Below, piece by piece: positions 44,217 to 53,172 of a stretch of DNA of 64,000 nucleotides. The notes under the pieces were generated by a model, which ran no database searches, was not told where the DNA came from, and saw nothing but the letters and a program-made list of their open reading frames with translations. Source of the DNA: Desulfogranum marinum (GTDB lineage Bacteria; Desulfobacterota; Desulfobulbia; Desulfobulbales; Desulfobulbaceae); NCBI RefSeq assembly GCF_016918565.1, contig NZ_JAFFQD010000013.1, positions 1 to 64,000 on the forward strand, written 5' to 3'. A program made the translations under genes and the position numbers. Every line of letters starts with the position of its first letter. Position 1 is the stretch's first letter.

Positions 44217-44253
44217 AAGCACCTCCAGCGTTTGCTGCAGGTGCTTTTTTTTT
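44217..44253 (+). terminator. Intrinsic terminator after the mscS-type gene
   Basis: A stem AGCACCT-C-CAGC / GCTG-C-AGGTGCT with a GTTT loop is followed by eight T residues, ending at 44253. It lies 53 bases after the stop. It is a textbook Rho-independent terminator on the plus strand. Confidence 0.85.
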
Positions 44254-44296
44254 GTGGGGGAAGCAAAAGCTGATGGGGAGATGTGAGATACGGAGC

Positions 44297-45088
44297 TCAG
44301 AATGTGGTGAATGTGGCTATCATGTTGGTCAAATCCTGAATACCTTCCGGGTGAGAAATCATATGGTTGTAATTTGCTGAAGCGATAAATACCCGGTTGC
44401 TGGCTCTATTGATTATAACTTTTTGATATGACTCTCCCCCTGTCTGCGGATTGGTAAAAACAACAAAAGCGGTTTCTGAAGGGAAATCGTAGGTTATTTG
44501 CGGAGGCTGCCACAGCTGCCCTGTCTGCAGCATGGCTTGGATGTTCAACGTAACAAATTGCTGGATATTAACATTGGGTGGTATCGATCCCACTCCAATG
44601 TTGAGGTGAGATCCCTCTTGGTTAAAGATGGTATACACTGGAACTGAGGAGTTTTGCAGGCCTGCCGGATTATACTGAATCTGCCATTGATCAGGGTGCT
44701 GCACGGAAAAAAGGCAACGTAGATCGTTACTGATAAAGTTTTTGCCAGAGAAAGCGGTTGGACTCGTCGATCCCAGAGTGGTGATCTGGTCAACAATATT
44801 TTGGTTTGTGATCAAGCCCTCTGTAAACTGAATTGTATCGCCAGCACCTTCTGTTTTGGATGTACCTATGGCTATCTGGTCAACAATAGGTTTCTCCAAG
44901 GCGAGGCTGAACTTCCCCTCTGTGAAGTCCACCGCTACCTTGCCGGAACCACCTTTTTCGGTCCCTTTGAGCAGCACGTAGAAGCCAACGCCTGCCAGGA
45001 GCAGCAGGGCGACTATGGTCATCAAAAAACGAAACGTTTTTTGTTTCTCTATGGCGAGCTTTTCTGAATTTTTTGACGAATTACTCAT
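44297..45088 (-). CDS. Membrane-anchored extracytoplasmic protein of unknown function
   Basis: The 263-residue product has a charged cytoplasmic start, one membrane helix (about 22-42) and an extracytoplasmic remainder. The last 140 residues (from LFSVQHPDQWQIQYNP to NMIATFTTF) have the strand pattern of PsbP/DUF1795-like folds, where a conserved P-x-x-W begins the domain. I cannot name a family with confidence. It stands alone between two terminator-like hairpins. Confidence 0.7.
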   Translation of the reverse strand: MSNSSKNSEKLAIEKQKTFRFLMTIVALLLLAGVGFYVLLKGTEKGGSGKVAVDFTEGKFSLALEKPIVDQIAIGTSKTEGAGDTIQFTEGLITNQNIVDQITTLGSTSPTAFSGKNFISNDLRCLFSVQHPDQWQIQYNPAGLQNSSVPVYTIFNQEGSHLNIGVGSIPPNVNIQQFVTLNIQAMLQTGQLWQPPQITYDFPSETAFVVFTNPQTGGESYQKVIINRASNRVFIASANYNHMISHPEGIQDLTNMIATFTTF

Positions 45089-45286
45089 GAGATACTTGCC
45101 TTCAGAGTTTTTTGGGCGAAGGGTGACTTAACTGGCGAGTTTCAACGAATTCGGTTGAATAATTGTATTATTCTTTCCTTTTTATTGAATCAAGGAAAAA
45201 AGGGGTAGAGTTAATTGAAATTTTCGAGGTTATTTTATTCTGACTCTTTTATATCAAGTCGATAGGGATAAGCAATTAATAAGGAA

Positions 45287-45318
45287 CCGGCTATCCCATT
45301 TTATTACAGGATAACCGG
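45287..45318 (-). terminator. Hairpin after the flavoprotein gene
   Basis: Arms 45287-45296 (CCGGCTATCC) and 45309-45318 (GGATAACCGG) pair at 9 of 10 positions around a 12-nt AT-rich loop. It is 26 bases past the stop of the minus-strand flavoprotein gene. The T-tract is weak. Confidence 0.5.
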
Positions 45319-45343
45319 AAAAAACCTGCATTTTGCTAAAGTG

Positions 45344-46465
45344 TTATTTTTCAATAGTCTGGAATTTTTCGATAAATTTGCGGTCAATATAATCCTTAAT
45401 CTTGAAAGCAAGCTTACCGCCAAAAATAACCGACCATTTGCAGAAAACCCCTTCATCGTTGCCCAGGTTATAGATGAGCAGGTAAGAACCGCCCGGCTGA
45501 AAGGCCTCCAGATCTTCCCCTTCAAGGCCGGCCATCAGGTTATGATATAATACCGGGTTTTGGCGGACAGCATAGACACCGACTTTATCCAATGGATCCG
45601 GTTCAAAATAAATACAATCACCGCCACCAAAGATATTGGGATATGCAGGACACTGTAAAAAACGATTTACCAGCAGCCCGCCATCAGGCCCGGTAGCCAA
45701 GCCTGAATCGGCAAAAATAGGAGACGGCCGCACGCCAACTGCAGGAAAAATAATATCAGCAGGGTGACTGGTCCCATCTTCCAGGTGGATTATGCCTTGG
45801 TCGATATTTTTGACATAGTTGCCTTCCAGCACCTTTACACCCCTCTTGGTCAACGATGCCAAGGCCAGTTTTCTAATTTTTGCAGGCTTGCCGACCATTA
45901 TTTCTCTACCTGTGTAAATGGATATATGCGGTTGGTGGAGTGCCTGGCGCTGACCAAGTTGCTGCACATTCCCGGCAATCTCTATTGAAGAAGGTCCTCC
46001 ACCGATAATGGCGATGTTAAGAGCTCGCTCTTTACTCAGGGAAAGGATCTTTTCCTGTGCCCGGAAAAGGCTTTCAATGGGTTTGGCTGTAAAAATTTCC
46101 GGGCTATCTGCGTGTATGATGTCACGTGGAACAGAGGAACCTGCATTGCATGAGAGGACATCATATCCAACCTCCTCGTCCGAATTGTCAAGCCGAACCA
46201 CCTGTTTTTCAGGATCAATAGAAACCACTTTATCTTTAACAAAAGTGCCGCCCTGACTTTCCACTACCTTGCGAGTGGCAAAACGAATGTCATCGGGGTG
46301 ATAGGTTCCTCCCAACATTCCTGGTCCCATGCCCGAGTAGTAGTGATGGGTTGAGGGCTGAATAACGGTGACGTCATACCCTTTGTCTACAATCGTGCGG
46401 ATATTGGCTAGGGTGACCATGTGGGCGTGGCCTCCGCCTATGAGCACCAGTCTTCTTTTTGCCAT
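45344..46465 (-). CDS. FAD-dependent pyridine-nucleotide oxidoreductase (NDH-2/SelD-partner type)
   Basis: The 373-residue protein has an N-terminal FAD Rossmann motif with the special sequence LVLIGGGHAHMVTLANI, a second nucleotide-binding fold (IAIIGGGPSSIEIAGNV, about residues 150-166) and the third FAD motif YPNIFGGGDCIYFE. GGGHAH is characteristic of the NDH-2-like flavoproteins that are often encoded with, or fused to, selenophosphate synthetase SelD; this is from family knowledge. It begins 9 bases after the selenoprotein-type rhodanese-ferritin gene and is surely co-transcribed. A role in quinone or sulfur/selenium redox chemistry is likely, but the substrate is not visible. Confidence 0.85.
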   Translation of the reverse strand: MAKRRLVLIGGGHAHMVTLANIRTIVDKGYDVTVIQPSTHHYYSGMGPGMLGGTYHPDDIRFATRKVVESQGGTFVKDKVVSIDPEKQVVRLDNSDEEVGYDVLSCNAGSSVPRDIIHADSPEIFTAKPIESLFRAQEKILSLSKERALNIAIIGGGPSSIEIAGNVQQLGQRQALHQPHISIYTGREIMVGKPAKIRKLALASLTKRGVKVLEGNYVKNIDQGIIHLEDGTSHPADIIFPAVGVRPSPIFADSGLATGPDGGLLVNRFLQCPAYPNIFGGGDCIYFEPDPLDKVGVYAVRQNPVLYHNLMAGLEGEDLEAFQPGGSYLLIYNLGNDEGVFCKWSVIFGGKLAFKIKDYIDRKFIEKFQTIEK

Positions 46466-46474
46466 TTTTTCACC

Positions 46475-47308
46475 TCATGCCATTGCGTCGAGATATTGAG
46501 TCAATTTATTTATGTGGGTGCGTTCCTCATTGGCGATATGCCGCAGAATCGAACTGACGTCTTCCTGATCAGCTTTGTCTGCAGCCCGCTGATAGAGATC
46601 CAGCGCCTGTGCTTCTATGGATATGGCGAGGGAAAGAATATCCAGTTTTGACTCAAGGTCAGGACTAAAACGTTCCAGGTATTGTGCTGTCGTCAACCCG
46701 CCTTCCATGGCTGGTTGTACCTTTTCTTTTTCAAATGTATCTTCAGGCATGCTTGTGCCGGTCACTTGATCGTAGAGTTTCAACAGTTGTTTTTGATGCA
46801 GCAGTTCAATATCGGCAAGCATTTGGAACAATTCTTTCGCTTCCTTGTCATCGACATTTTGCTGCATATCGAGATAGAATTCCCGTAAACCCTGCTCCAG
46901 GCCATAGCCGACAATGATTGTTTGTTCGGCGCTCTCCGCGCCGTCAAAGAGCTCCAGGCCAAGCTCTGGAGGGCCAACGGCTACCTCGCTGTTCCATGCC
47001 TTAATGCCACCACTCAGATTGTAAATTCGTGTAAAGCCTTTACCTGCCATCATCTGCGCAGCTACCCGGCTGCGACCACCAATGGCTCAGTACACCACCA
47101 CAGGTTTGTTGGGGTCAAGTTCCCCTAATCTTTTATCCAACTCTCCCATGGGAATGAGGTGAGAGGCTGGAATATGGCCTGCCATATATTCCTTAGGCTG
47201 ACGAACATCCAGAAAGGTGACATTATCGGCCCCTTCGTCTAGGACCAGTTTTTTGGCCTGATTGGCGTCAATTGAAGTGACCGGAGTAAAAAATTGTTTC
47301 CATAACAT
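46475..47308 (-). CDS. Probable selenoprotein: rhodanese domain (Sec at active site) fused to ferritin-like domain
   Basis: ATG 47308 (MLWKQFFTPVTSID) has a perfect GAGGAGG ribosome-binding site. The frame runs 277 residues if the single in-frame TGA (47089-47087, residue 74) is read as selenocysteine. Residues 1-108 are a rhodanese: LDVRQPKEYMAGHIPASHL, then VVVY-U-AIGGRSRVAA. The U stands precisely where the catalytic Cys begins the active loop, and YNLSGGIKAW closes the domain. Residues about 120-277 are a ferritin/rubrerythrin-like four-helix domain with carboxylate and His positions (E-L-L-H-Q, E-A-Q-A-L-D, N-E-E-R-T-H). A bacterial SECIS-like hairpin follows the TGA. Standard gene calling would split this into two ORFs. 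A nonsense mutation is the alternative, but both halves are well kept. Confidence 0.85.
47057..47089 (-). promoter_or_regulatory. Bacterial SECIS-like element with its UGA codon
   Basis: Read on the minus strand, TGA (47089-47087) is followed by 12 bases and then the hairpin CGCAGC-CGGGTA-GCTGCG (47074-47057): a 6-bp GC-rich stem with a 6-nt loop that holds GGG. The loop G lies about 19-22 bases after the TGA. That fits the bSECIS rule of a small apical loop with a conserved G at roughly 16-37 bases from the UGA, where SelB binds. Confidence 0.75.
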
Positions 47309-48146
47309 AGCAAACCTCCTCGATTCAGGTGGATGAGCACTGTTTAACCCGGATCTATTATCAGTGCAGATGGCCTTGGGTGAACATTGTGAACATTTAT
47401 AATTCCATCTACTTGTCCTCAACATGTTGAAATTGTTTGCAATGGAACAAATTGACACAATGGTTTATCCGAAAATCCGGGTTAAGTGTTGGGAAGAGAG
47501 ACAATCGTTCTGCCGTGAGAGAAGATCGGCTGTCGCTTCGTACTTAAAAGGACGGACATTCGCACAGATTTTATGTGCCGGTGTGCGTCCGCTCTCTGCC
47601 TCTAACATTTGGTTATTATTTAAAAGTATTACATACTACACATTCTATCGTTAATGGAGGAATAGCCGTCTGTCAAGGTCGAGATTGTTTCGTTTTTTAT
47701 ATGTGGGAGGAGCAAGGGTTGTAATGAATTTTGTCGTGTTATCGAAGAGGTGTCACATTGGGGTAGGGCACGGGTTTGATTGGCCTGCTTTTGATTTCCC
47801 TTGTAGCAAAGTCTCGGTAGGGCTAAGACGCGAACCGGCGCAAATTCCAGGTAGTGATTGCTTGGAATGGGTGAACAGAATCCAAGTGTCTGTGACACTC
47901 CAGAATAAGAGCAGCAACACATTTGAGGAAAAAGTCAAGAAACGGCTGGGAGATTATTTTATGGAAATGTTATGTATGTTGCTTAAAATGGAGAGAAAAT
48001 TTAAATAACTACTTCTCCTTTGCAGGAAAAGGTGATTTTTTTTGTGAGAGAATTCGCCCCGCGCACAGTCTTTTTTCCAGCGCAGAGAGAGTGCATCCTG
48101 CGTCGGCGGTATTTTCGCCAAAATAACCAACTTCTTTTTTATAGCT
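47309..48146. other. Divergent 0.84-kb region before the selenoprotein operon and the VWA gene
   Basis: Close to the selenoprotein start lies a perfect tandem 9-bp repeat GTGAACATT (47380-47388 and 47389-47397), next to a TATAAA that could be a minus-strand -10. On the plus strand an ORF from ATG 47724 to 48008 (94 residues, MNFVVLSKRCHIGVG) is possible; GGGAGGAG lies 14 bases before the ATG. It has no recognisable domain and I give it about 0.25. The remainder shows nothing I can support. Confidence 0.4.
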
Positions 48147-50417
48147 ATGGATATAACCGAACTAAGTGAATTGTTTTACGAGCTCGTAGCACCGAGCATA
48201 CCCAGTGAGATGGATGTAGAAGAAAGCCTTCAGCCGCTTGTAGGTGAAAAGGAAAATATTGTAAACGATATTTTACAGCAGGTTCCTGCTCTTTGGTCTG
48301 TTTCTTACTCCTTGTGCTTTGCGTATTTGGCAAACGTGCATAAAGCGATACCTTACATCACGTCGGACAATCTCGATACATGGGTAAAAGAAATGCTGGG
48401 GCAGTATGAGGAAAAAGGTTTGCATTTTGTTCTGGCCCGTATAGAAACAGTGCGATTTTCCAGTGCTCGACTGCATGGTAAACAAGGGCTGCGGCTTGAT
48501 GATGTGCACGGACGTTTGCAACTGTATCTTAATGGGCTTGCTGGTAGAGAACTACCCCTTATTGCCTCCGGCACAACCTATACAGACACTCATTCTATTT
48601 TCGTGCCCTGGGAATTGGATTTGCTCGAGGATGACAATGATGCTTTTCTTCTCTACAAGTTTATAGTTTCTTATCAGTGGGCATCCCTACAGGTAGGCAC
48701 CTTGAATATCAGCGGCTACTCAAATACACCGGCAAAAACTATCCATCCACTGCAGGATTTTTTCACATCCGGTTCAGATCCACTGACCCTTATGCAGCTG
48801 TATCATTTTTTTGAAATGGTACGGACCCTTGCTTTTCTGCGCCGAGAATTGCCGGGGCTCATGAAAGCATTTACCTGTATTGCTTCTCAGTTGCGACGCG
48901 ATCTACCTGATACTGTTAACACAACAGACCTTATCCCCTATCTACAAAAAAGGCTGCTTGGTGGAGTTGGATTCGATGAAGTGCATTCACGCCTTATGCA
49001 GCGTATTGGCCACTGGGTAGAGCAATGTGAAGGCAAGTCGGCTGTACGTACAACCAGTCAACGTGCCGCAAGGGATATCGCTGTGCTTGTGGCTGCCGAA
49101 GATGAGCTCTATTCAATTGATGGAGATCCCCTTGTTTTTCAAGGAGAGTTGCGTCTTAAAGAGGTAATGGCAGCCATACAAAAACAACGAAAAATACAGC
49201 AGCAACAGTTTATTGAAACATTCTCTTCCTATCTGGCTGATTCTTTAGAATACGATGTAGCGAATGAGGATGGTGCGGAAGAAAGCACTGCCGGCAATTC
49301 TGCTGGTGTGGAACAGGAAGCTGTTCTGAAAACAGAGCCGCAAGAACAGAATCAAGCTGGAAAACCTGTGTATATTGTTGTCGGAGATCAAGAGGTCGAA
49401 CTTACTGAAGAGCTTAGCGAACTCACCGAGGAAATTATTAATGACCTGGGGCATCTTCCTCTCAATTACGTGAATAGCGCAGTCATGGAAGCCGACCAGA
49501 ACAGGGGCATGCCTCGTAAAAGGGGTGATGAAACCGTATCGGCAGGTGTGCAATTTAAATATGATGAGTGGGATTATCGTCGCAAGGGGTATCGCAAAGA
49601 CTGGTGCATTGTTAATGAAAAGCCTGTTTCCCAGGTACAGTCCTCCTTTGTTGAGGCAACCTTAAGTCGGTATCAGTATCAGATAGCAATGCTGAAAAGA
49701 CAGTTTGAGATGTTGAAAACTGCAAACAGATATGTCTATCGGCAAAAGGAAGGAGATGATATCGATTTTGATGCTGTAGTGGAATCAATAGCGGACGCAA
49801 AGGCTGGTTGTAGCCCCTCTGATAATCTGTTTATTCGTCTGCTACCCGATAGCCGTGATATCGCGGTTTTATTTTTGGTGGACATGTCCAGTTCCACCGA
49901 AGGCTGGGTTGGTCGCTCTATAAAGGAAGCGCTTATATTAATAAGTGAGGCCATGGAGATGCTCAATGACAGGTATGGGATCTATGGCTTTTCCGGGAGA
50001 TGTCGTCTAGGCTGTGAGATCTTCCCTGTTAAGGCTCTGGATGAAAAGTACAGCCCTGAAATAAGGCAGCGTATAGCTGGTATCTCACCGAAGGAATACA
50101 CACGCATGGGGCCTGCCATCAGGCATATGTCATCATTGTTTGAGGAAGTTGATGCTACCTTGCGCTTACTGGTTGTACTTTCCGACGGCAAGCCACAGGA
50201 CTATGATGATTATAAGGGTGACTATGCCATTGAGGATACGCGGCACGCGTTGTTTGAAGCACAGGCTGCCGGTATTCATCCATTTTGCATTACCATTGAT
50301 GAACAGGCGCAATCGTATATTAGCCATATGTATGGAACTGCAAACTATATTTTTGTGGATAACCTGAAGAAGCTACCGATGCTTATGCCGGAAATTTATC
50401 GAACCTTGACTACTTGA
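48147..50417 (+). CDS. VWA-domain protein, NorD/CbbO-like
   Basis: The 756-residue cytoplasmic protein has no signal or membrane segment. Its first 550 residues are mostly helical, with an acidic, low-complexity stretch at about 365-430. The last 200 residues are a von Willebrand A domain with the MIDAS motif D-M-S-S-S-T, the later Thr in YTRMGPAIRHM and Asp in VVLSDGKPQDYDDYKGDYA. The C-terminal block GIHPFCITIDEQAQSYI and MYGTANYIFVDN is typical of NorD, the partner of the MoxR-type AAA+ ATPase NorQ in NO-reductase activation, and of CbbO for RubisCO. No NorQ/CbbQ, NO reductase or RubisCO is encoded in this window, so the client is unknown. Confidence 0.87.
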   Translation: MDITELSELFYELVAPSIPSEMDVEESLQPLVGEKENIVNDILQQVPALWSVSYSLCFAYLANVHKAIPYITSDNLDTWVKEMLGQYEEKGLHFVLARIETVRFSSARLHGKQGLRLDDVHGRLQLYLNGLAGRELPLIASGTTYTDTHSIFVPWELDLLEDDNDAFLLYKFIVSYQWASLQVGTLNISGYSNTPAKTIHPLQDFFTSGSDPLTLMQLYHFFEMVRTLAFLRRELPGLMKAFTCIASQLRRDLPDTVNTTDLIPYLQKRLLGGVGFDEVHSRLMQRIGHWVEQCEGKSAVRTTSQRAARDIAVLVAAEDELYSIDGDPLVFQGELRLKEVMAAIQKQRKIQQQQFIETFSSYLADSLEYDVANEDGAEESTAGNSAGVEQEAVLKTEPQEQNQAGKPVYIVVGDQEVELTEELSELTEEIINDLGHLPLNYVNSAVMEADQNRGMPRKRGDETVSAGVQFKYDEWDYRRKGYRKDWCIVNEKPVSQVQSSFVEATLSRYQYQIAMLKRQFEMLKTANRYVYRQKEGDDIDFDAVVESIADAKAGCSPSDNLFIRLLPDSRDIAVLFLVDMSSSTEGWVGRSIKEALILISEAMEMLNDRYGIYGFSGRCRLGCEIFPVKALDEKYSPEIRQRIAGISPKEYTRMGPAIRHMSSLFEEVDATLRLLVVLSDGKPQDYDDYKGDYAIEDTRHALFEAQAAGIHPFCITIDEQAQSYISHMYGTANYIFVDNLKKLPMLMPEIYRTLTT

Positions 50418-50450
50418 ATTTGAGGTGTGATAATGGCGAACTGTCTGTTA

Positions 50451-52727
50451 TCAAGAGAGGGATATGCTTGTGGCCAGGGCCTCTCTTATTTTGGTGGCGA
50501 GCTCACTTTTAGAAAATGGTTTCTGCAGCAAAAAAACGTCGTTGTCCAATACACCCCTGTTAATAATAACACTGGATGGATAACCGGACATGAACAGCAC
50601 GTTGAGAGCAGGATTATTTTGCTGTAACCTATTTGCCAGGTCACGTCCATTCAGTTCCGGCATGATCACGTCGGTAAGCAGCAGGTCAATCGGTTCGGCA
50701 TGGCTTTCGACGATACTGATGGCTTCCATGGGCGAGTCTGTGGCTATAACGTGGTAACCGAGTTGTCTGAGCATTCTCTTGGTTAGATTGAGTATCGCAG
50801 CTTCGTCTTCCACCAGCAGCACGGTTTCGTTATTGCCCCTGGATGTTTCCACGGTGCTTTTTGCAAGAGTCTCAACGGGCTGACCGTTGGCCCTGGGCAG
50901 GTATATCTCAAAGGTGGTACCAATACCCAGATCACTGTTAACATTAATAAACCCATTGTTTTGCTTGACAATGCCATACACTGTTGCCAGACCGAGTCCG
51001 GTCCCTTTGCCGCTATCCTTGGTGCTGAAAAATGGTTCGAAGAGATGGTCTAAAATTGATGCCTCCATTCCCTCACCGTCATCGCTTAATGAGAGGCGAA
51101 CGAATTCACCGGGAAAGAATCCCTGGTGCTGGGAACAAAAGTGGTCGTCAAATTTTGTGTTTGCCGTTGCGATAATGATTTTTCCCATCCCGTTCATAGC
51201 GTCTTTGGCATTAACGCAAAGATTAGCCAGAATCTGGTCAATTTGAGTCGGATCGATCTTTATCGGCCATATTTCCTCTCCCGGGCACCAGGCGAGTTTA
51301 ATATCCTCACCGATCAGAGGGTTGACCATTTTGAGCATGCTTTGCACCGCCTCATTGATATTGAGTATTTTGGGCGCAATGGTTTGGCAGCGGGCAAAGG
51401 CTAAAAGTTGGCGGGTAAGTTCCTTGGAGCGATTTGCTGCACTCTCAATTTTCTTGATATAGTGATATAAAGGGTTGTCGGCCGGCGTTTTTTCCAGGAC
51501 CATTTCCGAATAGCCGATAATGACGCTGAGCATGTTGTTATAGTCGTGAGCAACCCCACCTGCCAACCTGCCGACTGCTTCCATTTTTTGACTTTGCAGC
51601 AACTGCCGTTCCATTTCCTGCCGATGCTTCTCCGCTACATCCAGCCGCGTAGTCATATTGTTAAATTCGTCAACCAGAGTAGACAGGGTGCTGGTTGGCA
51701 TTGCTTCGATTCTGTGCGAGAAATCTCCATCGGATATTTGTCGAAAGGCCTCCTGAAGTCGTTGTGTGGCTGCCTCTTCCACAGCTACCTTGGGGAGGCC
51801 TGAAAAGAGAATCCAATCGACACCTGGCACATGACTGTAACTGTATACCCAGTTCGTGCCGGCAGAGTTTGTTATTTGCAATACACCTGCTTGTTTTACG
51901 ATAAGCTCTGCCAAGTCCAGATCTTGCCACTGTTTCCCGAGATCTGACAATGGATGCAGAAAAACGGTCCCCTCTGTTTTGTCGATTTCGGCATCTAGCT
52001 TTTCGTGCAATAACAGCATCCCTTGCTTGTTCACAATGAACTGCTTTTGCTGGGGAAAAGGTTTTGCAGAGGCAAAATCTTGGTAGATGTAGCGGATAGG
52101 CAGATCAATGCTCCACAAGCCGATAAAGCTGTCGCCCTGCCAGACAGGGATAGAAACGGAAAGAATTATACCTTCGCCGGCATAATCGACAGTGGGAGTT
52201 GTCCAGCGGATCAAGCGTTTGGGATTATTCTGCGGACATACGGAAAGGTAGGTGTGGTATGTGGTCCAGTCGAAATCAAAGGGAATTGCGGTGCATTGAT
52301 CAATGAATGGATACTGAAGCGAGGTGTTTGCGGCATCTTGGTAATAGATCCAGCCAACATTTCCCAAGCGATCGTGGATATGCTTGAGATGGTTCCCAAT
52401 ATTTCGGTGGGTGTGTATATGACGCCGTACGGTTGGGTCGCTTTTGAGTTGTTTTCCCCAGGAAATGCTGAAGGCCTCCTTTGGGGCGGTGCCTTGTCTA
52501 AACGATGACAGCAATGGTTTGCTTTGGAAAAAACCGTTTTCGTCAACAGCAAACCCCTCCTGTTGCAACCACTCGTCGATCTGTTTGTCTGAGGCAGTGT
52601 CTAAACTCATACAGAGTAGGGTGGTGCGTTGAAGTTCCTCCAATGCATTGTATAATCTATCAATGTGCTGGGAAAGGATGGCGCGATATCTCTCCTGTTG
52701 CCAGCTTAAAGCTTCTATTTCATGCAT
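50451..52727 (-). CDS. Hybrid histidine kinase with Cache-like sensor but no membrane helix
   Basis: The 758-residue protein from ATG 52727 has an N-terminal helix plus a PDC/Cache-like sensor (about 60-310, with GEGIILSVSIPVWQGDSFIGLWSIDL and WVYSYSHVPGVDWILFSG). A HAMP-like segment (about 312-370) leads to HisKA with H in GGVAHDYNNMLSVIIGYS, HATPase_c (NLCVNAKDAM, DDGEGM, GTGLGLATVYGI) and a receiver with Asp in LLLTDVIMPELNG. Cache domains are normally periplasmic between two membrane helices. Here I see neither an N-terminal helix nor one before HAMP, and no start codon upstream in the open frame. The sensor would thus be cytoplasmic. It converges on the VWA gene with a 33-base gap. Confidence 0.88.
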   Translation of the reverse strand: MHEIEALSWQQERYRAILSQHIDRLYNALEELQRTTLLCMSLDTASDKQIDEWLQQEGFAVDENGFFQSKPLLSSFRQGTAPKEAFSISWGKQLKSDPTVRRHIHTHRNIGNHLKHIHDRLGNVGWIYYQDAANTSLQYPFIDQCTAIPFDFDWTTYHTYLSVCPQNNPKRLIRWTTPTVDYAGEGIILSVSIPVWQGDSFIGLWSIDLPIRYIYQDFASAKPFPQQKQFIVNKQGMLLLHEKLDAEIDKTEGTVFLHPLSDLGKQWQDLDLAELIVKQAGVLQITNSAGTNWVYSYSHVPGVDWILFSGLPKVAVEEAATQRLQEAFRQISDGDFSHRIEAMPTSTLSTLVDEFNNMTTRLDVAEKHRQEMERQLLQSQKMEAVGRLAGGVAHDYNNMLSVIIGYSEMVLEKTPADNPLYHYIKKIESAANRSKELTRQLLAFARCQTIAPKILNINEAVQSMLKMVNPLIGEDIKLAWCPGEEIWPIKIDPTQIDQILANLCVNAKDAMNGMGKIIIATANTKFDDHFCSQHQGFFPGEFVRLSLSDDGEGMEASILDHLFEPFFSTKDSGKGTGLGLATVYGIVKQNNGFINVNSDLGIGTTFEIYLPRANGQPVETLAKSTVETSRGNNETVLLVEDEAAILNLTKRMLRQLGYHVIATDSPMEAISIVESHAEPIDLLLTDVIMPELNGRDLANRLQQNNPALNVLFMSGYPSSVIINRGVLDNDVFLLQKPFSKSELATKIREALATSISLS

Positions 52728-53172
52728 AACTATATCTCTGTAAAAAAGGTAAAAAAATAGAGTGAGATGGTTGTATCTTTTATTCCTGCTGCCTTTGTTT
52801 ACAGGTGATGACGACGTAACGTCTTTTTTTCAAATATCGATTGAAATGAAGAGTAACGAACAGCAAAGCATTCAACTGCTGCAGTTAGGGTTGGAGATTT
52901 GCAGTACACCTAATTGTTGACCTACCATTAAGCGCTTTGCAATTCGCAGGTTCATGAGGTAATACCCTAAACAAGTGATTGGCCGAGTGAGGGCCTGGGC
53001 CAATCACAGCATTGTAGGCGTCGGTTGTATTTATCATTAGTGCCTCCTTTTCGGAGAGAGAAGGGGACGGATTAATAGCAATTGATGCTATTTCGGCAAT
53101 GGATTTTTCAACATTTCAGGCCGATTTTTTATTACCGCATTTACTACAACATAAGAAGGTATGGCCTTATTG
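52728..53172. other. Intergenic region upstream of the Cache-like kinase
   Basis: There is no gene in this 445-base stretch apart from the strong hairpin at 52975-53007. The kinase frame stays open about 33 codons upstream of its ATG without another start and without a hydrophobic stretch of membrane length. The promoter of the kinase should be here. Confidence 0.4.
52975..53007. terminator. Perfect 10-bp hairpin
   Basis: GTGATTGGCC (52975-52984) and GGCCAATCAC (52998-53007) pair perfectly around a 13-nt loop. It is well placed to end the minus-strand transcript of the small ORFs at 53173-53530. It lacks a T-tract. Confidence 0.5.
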
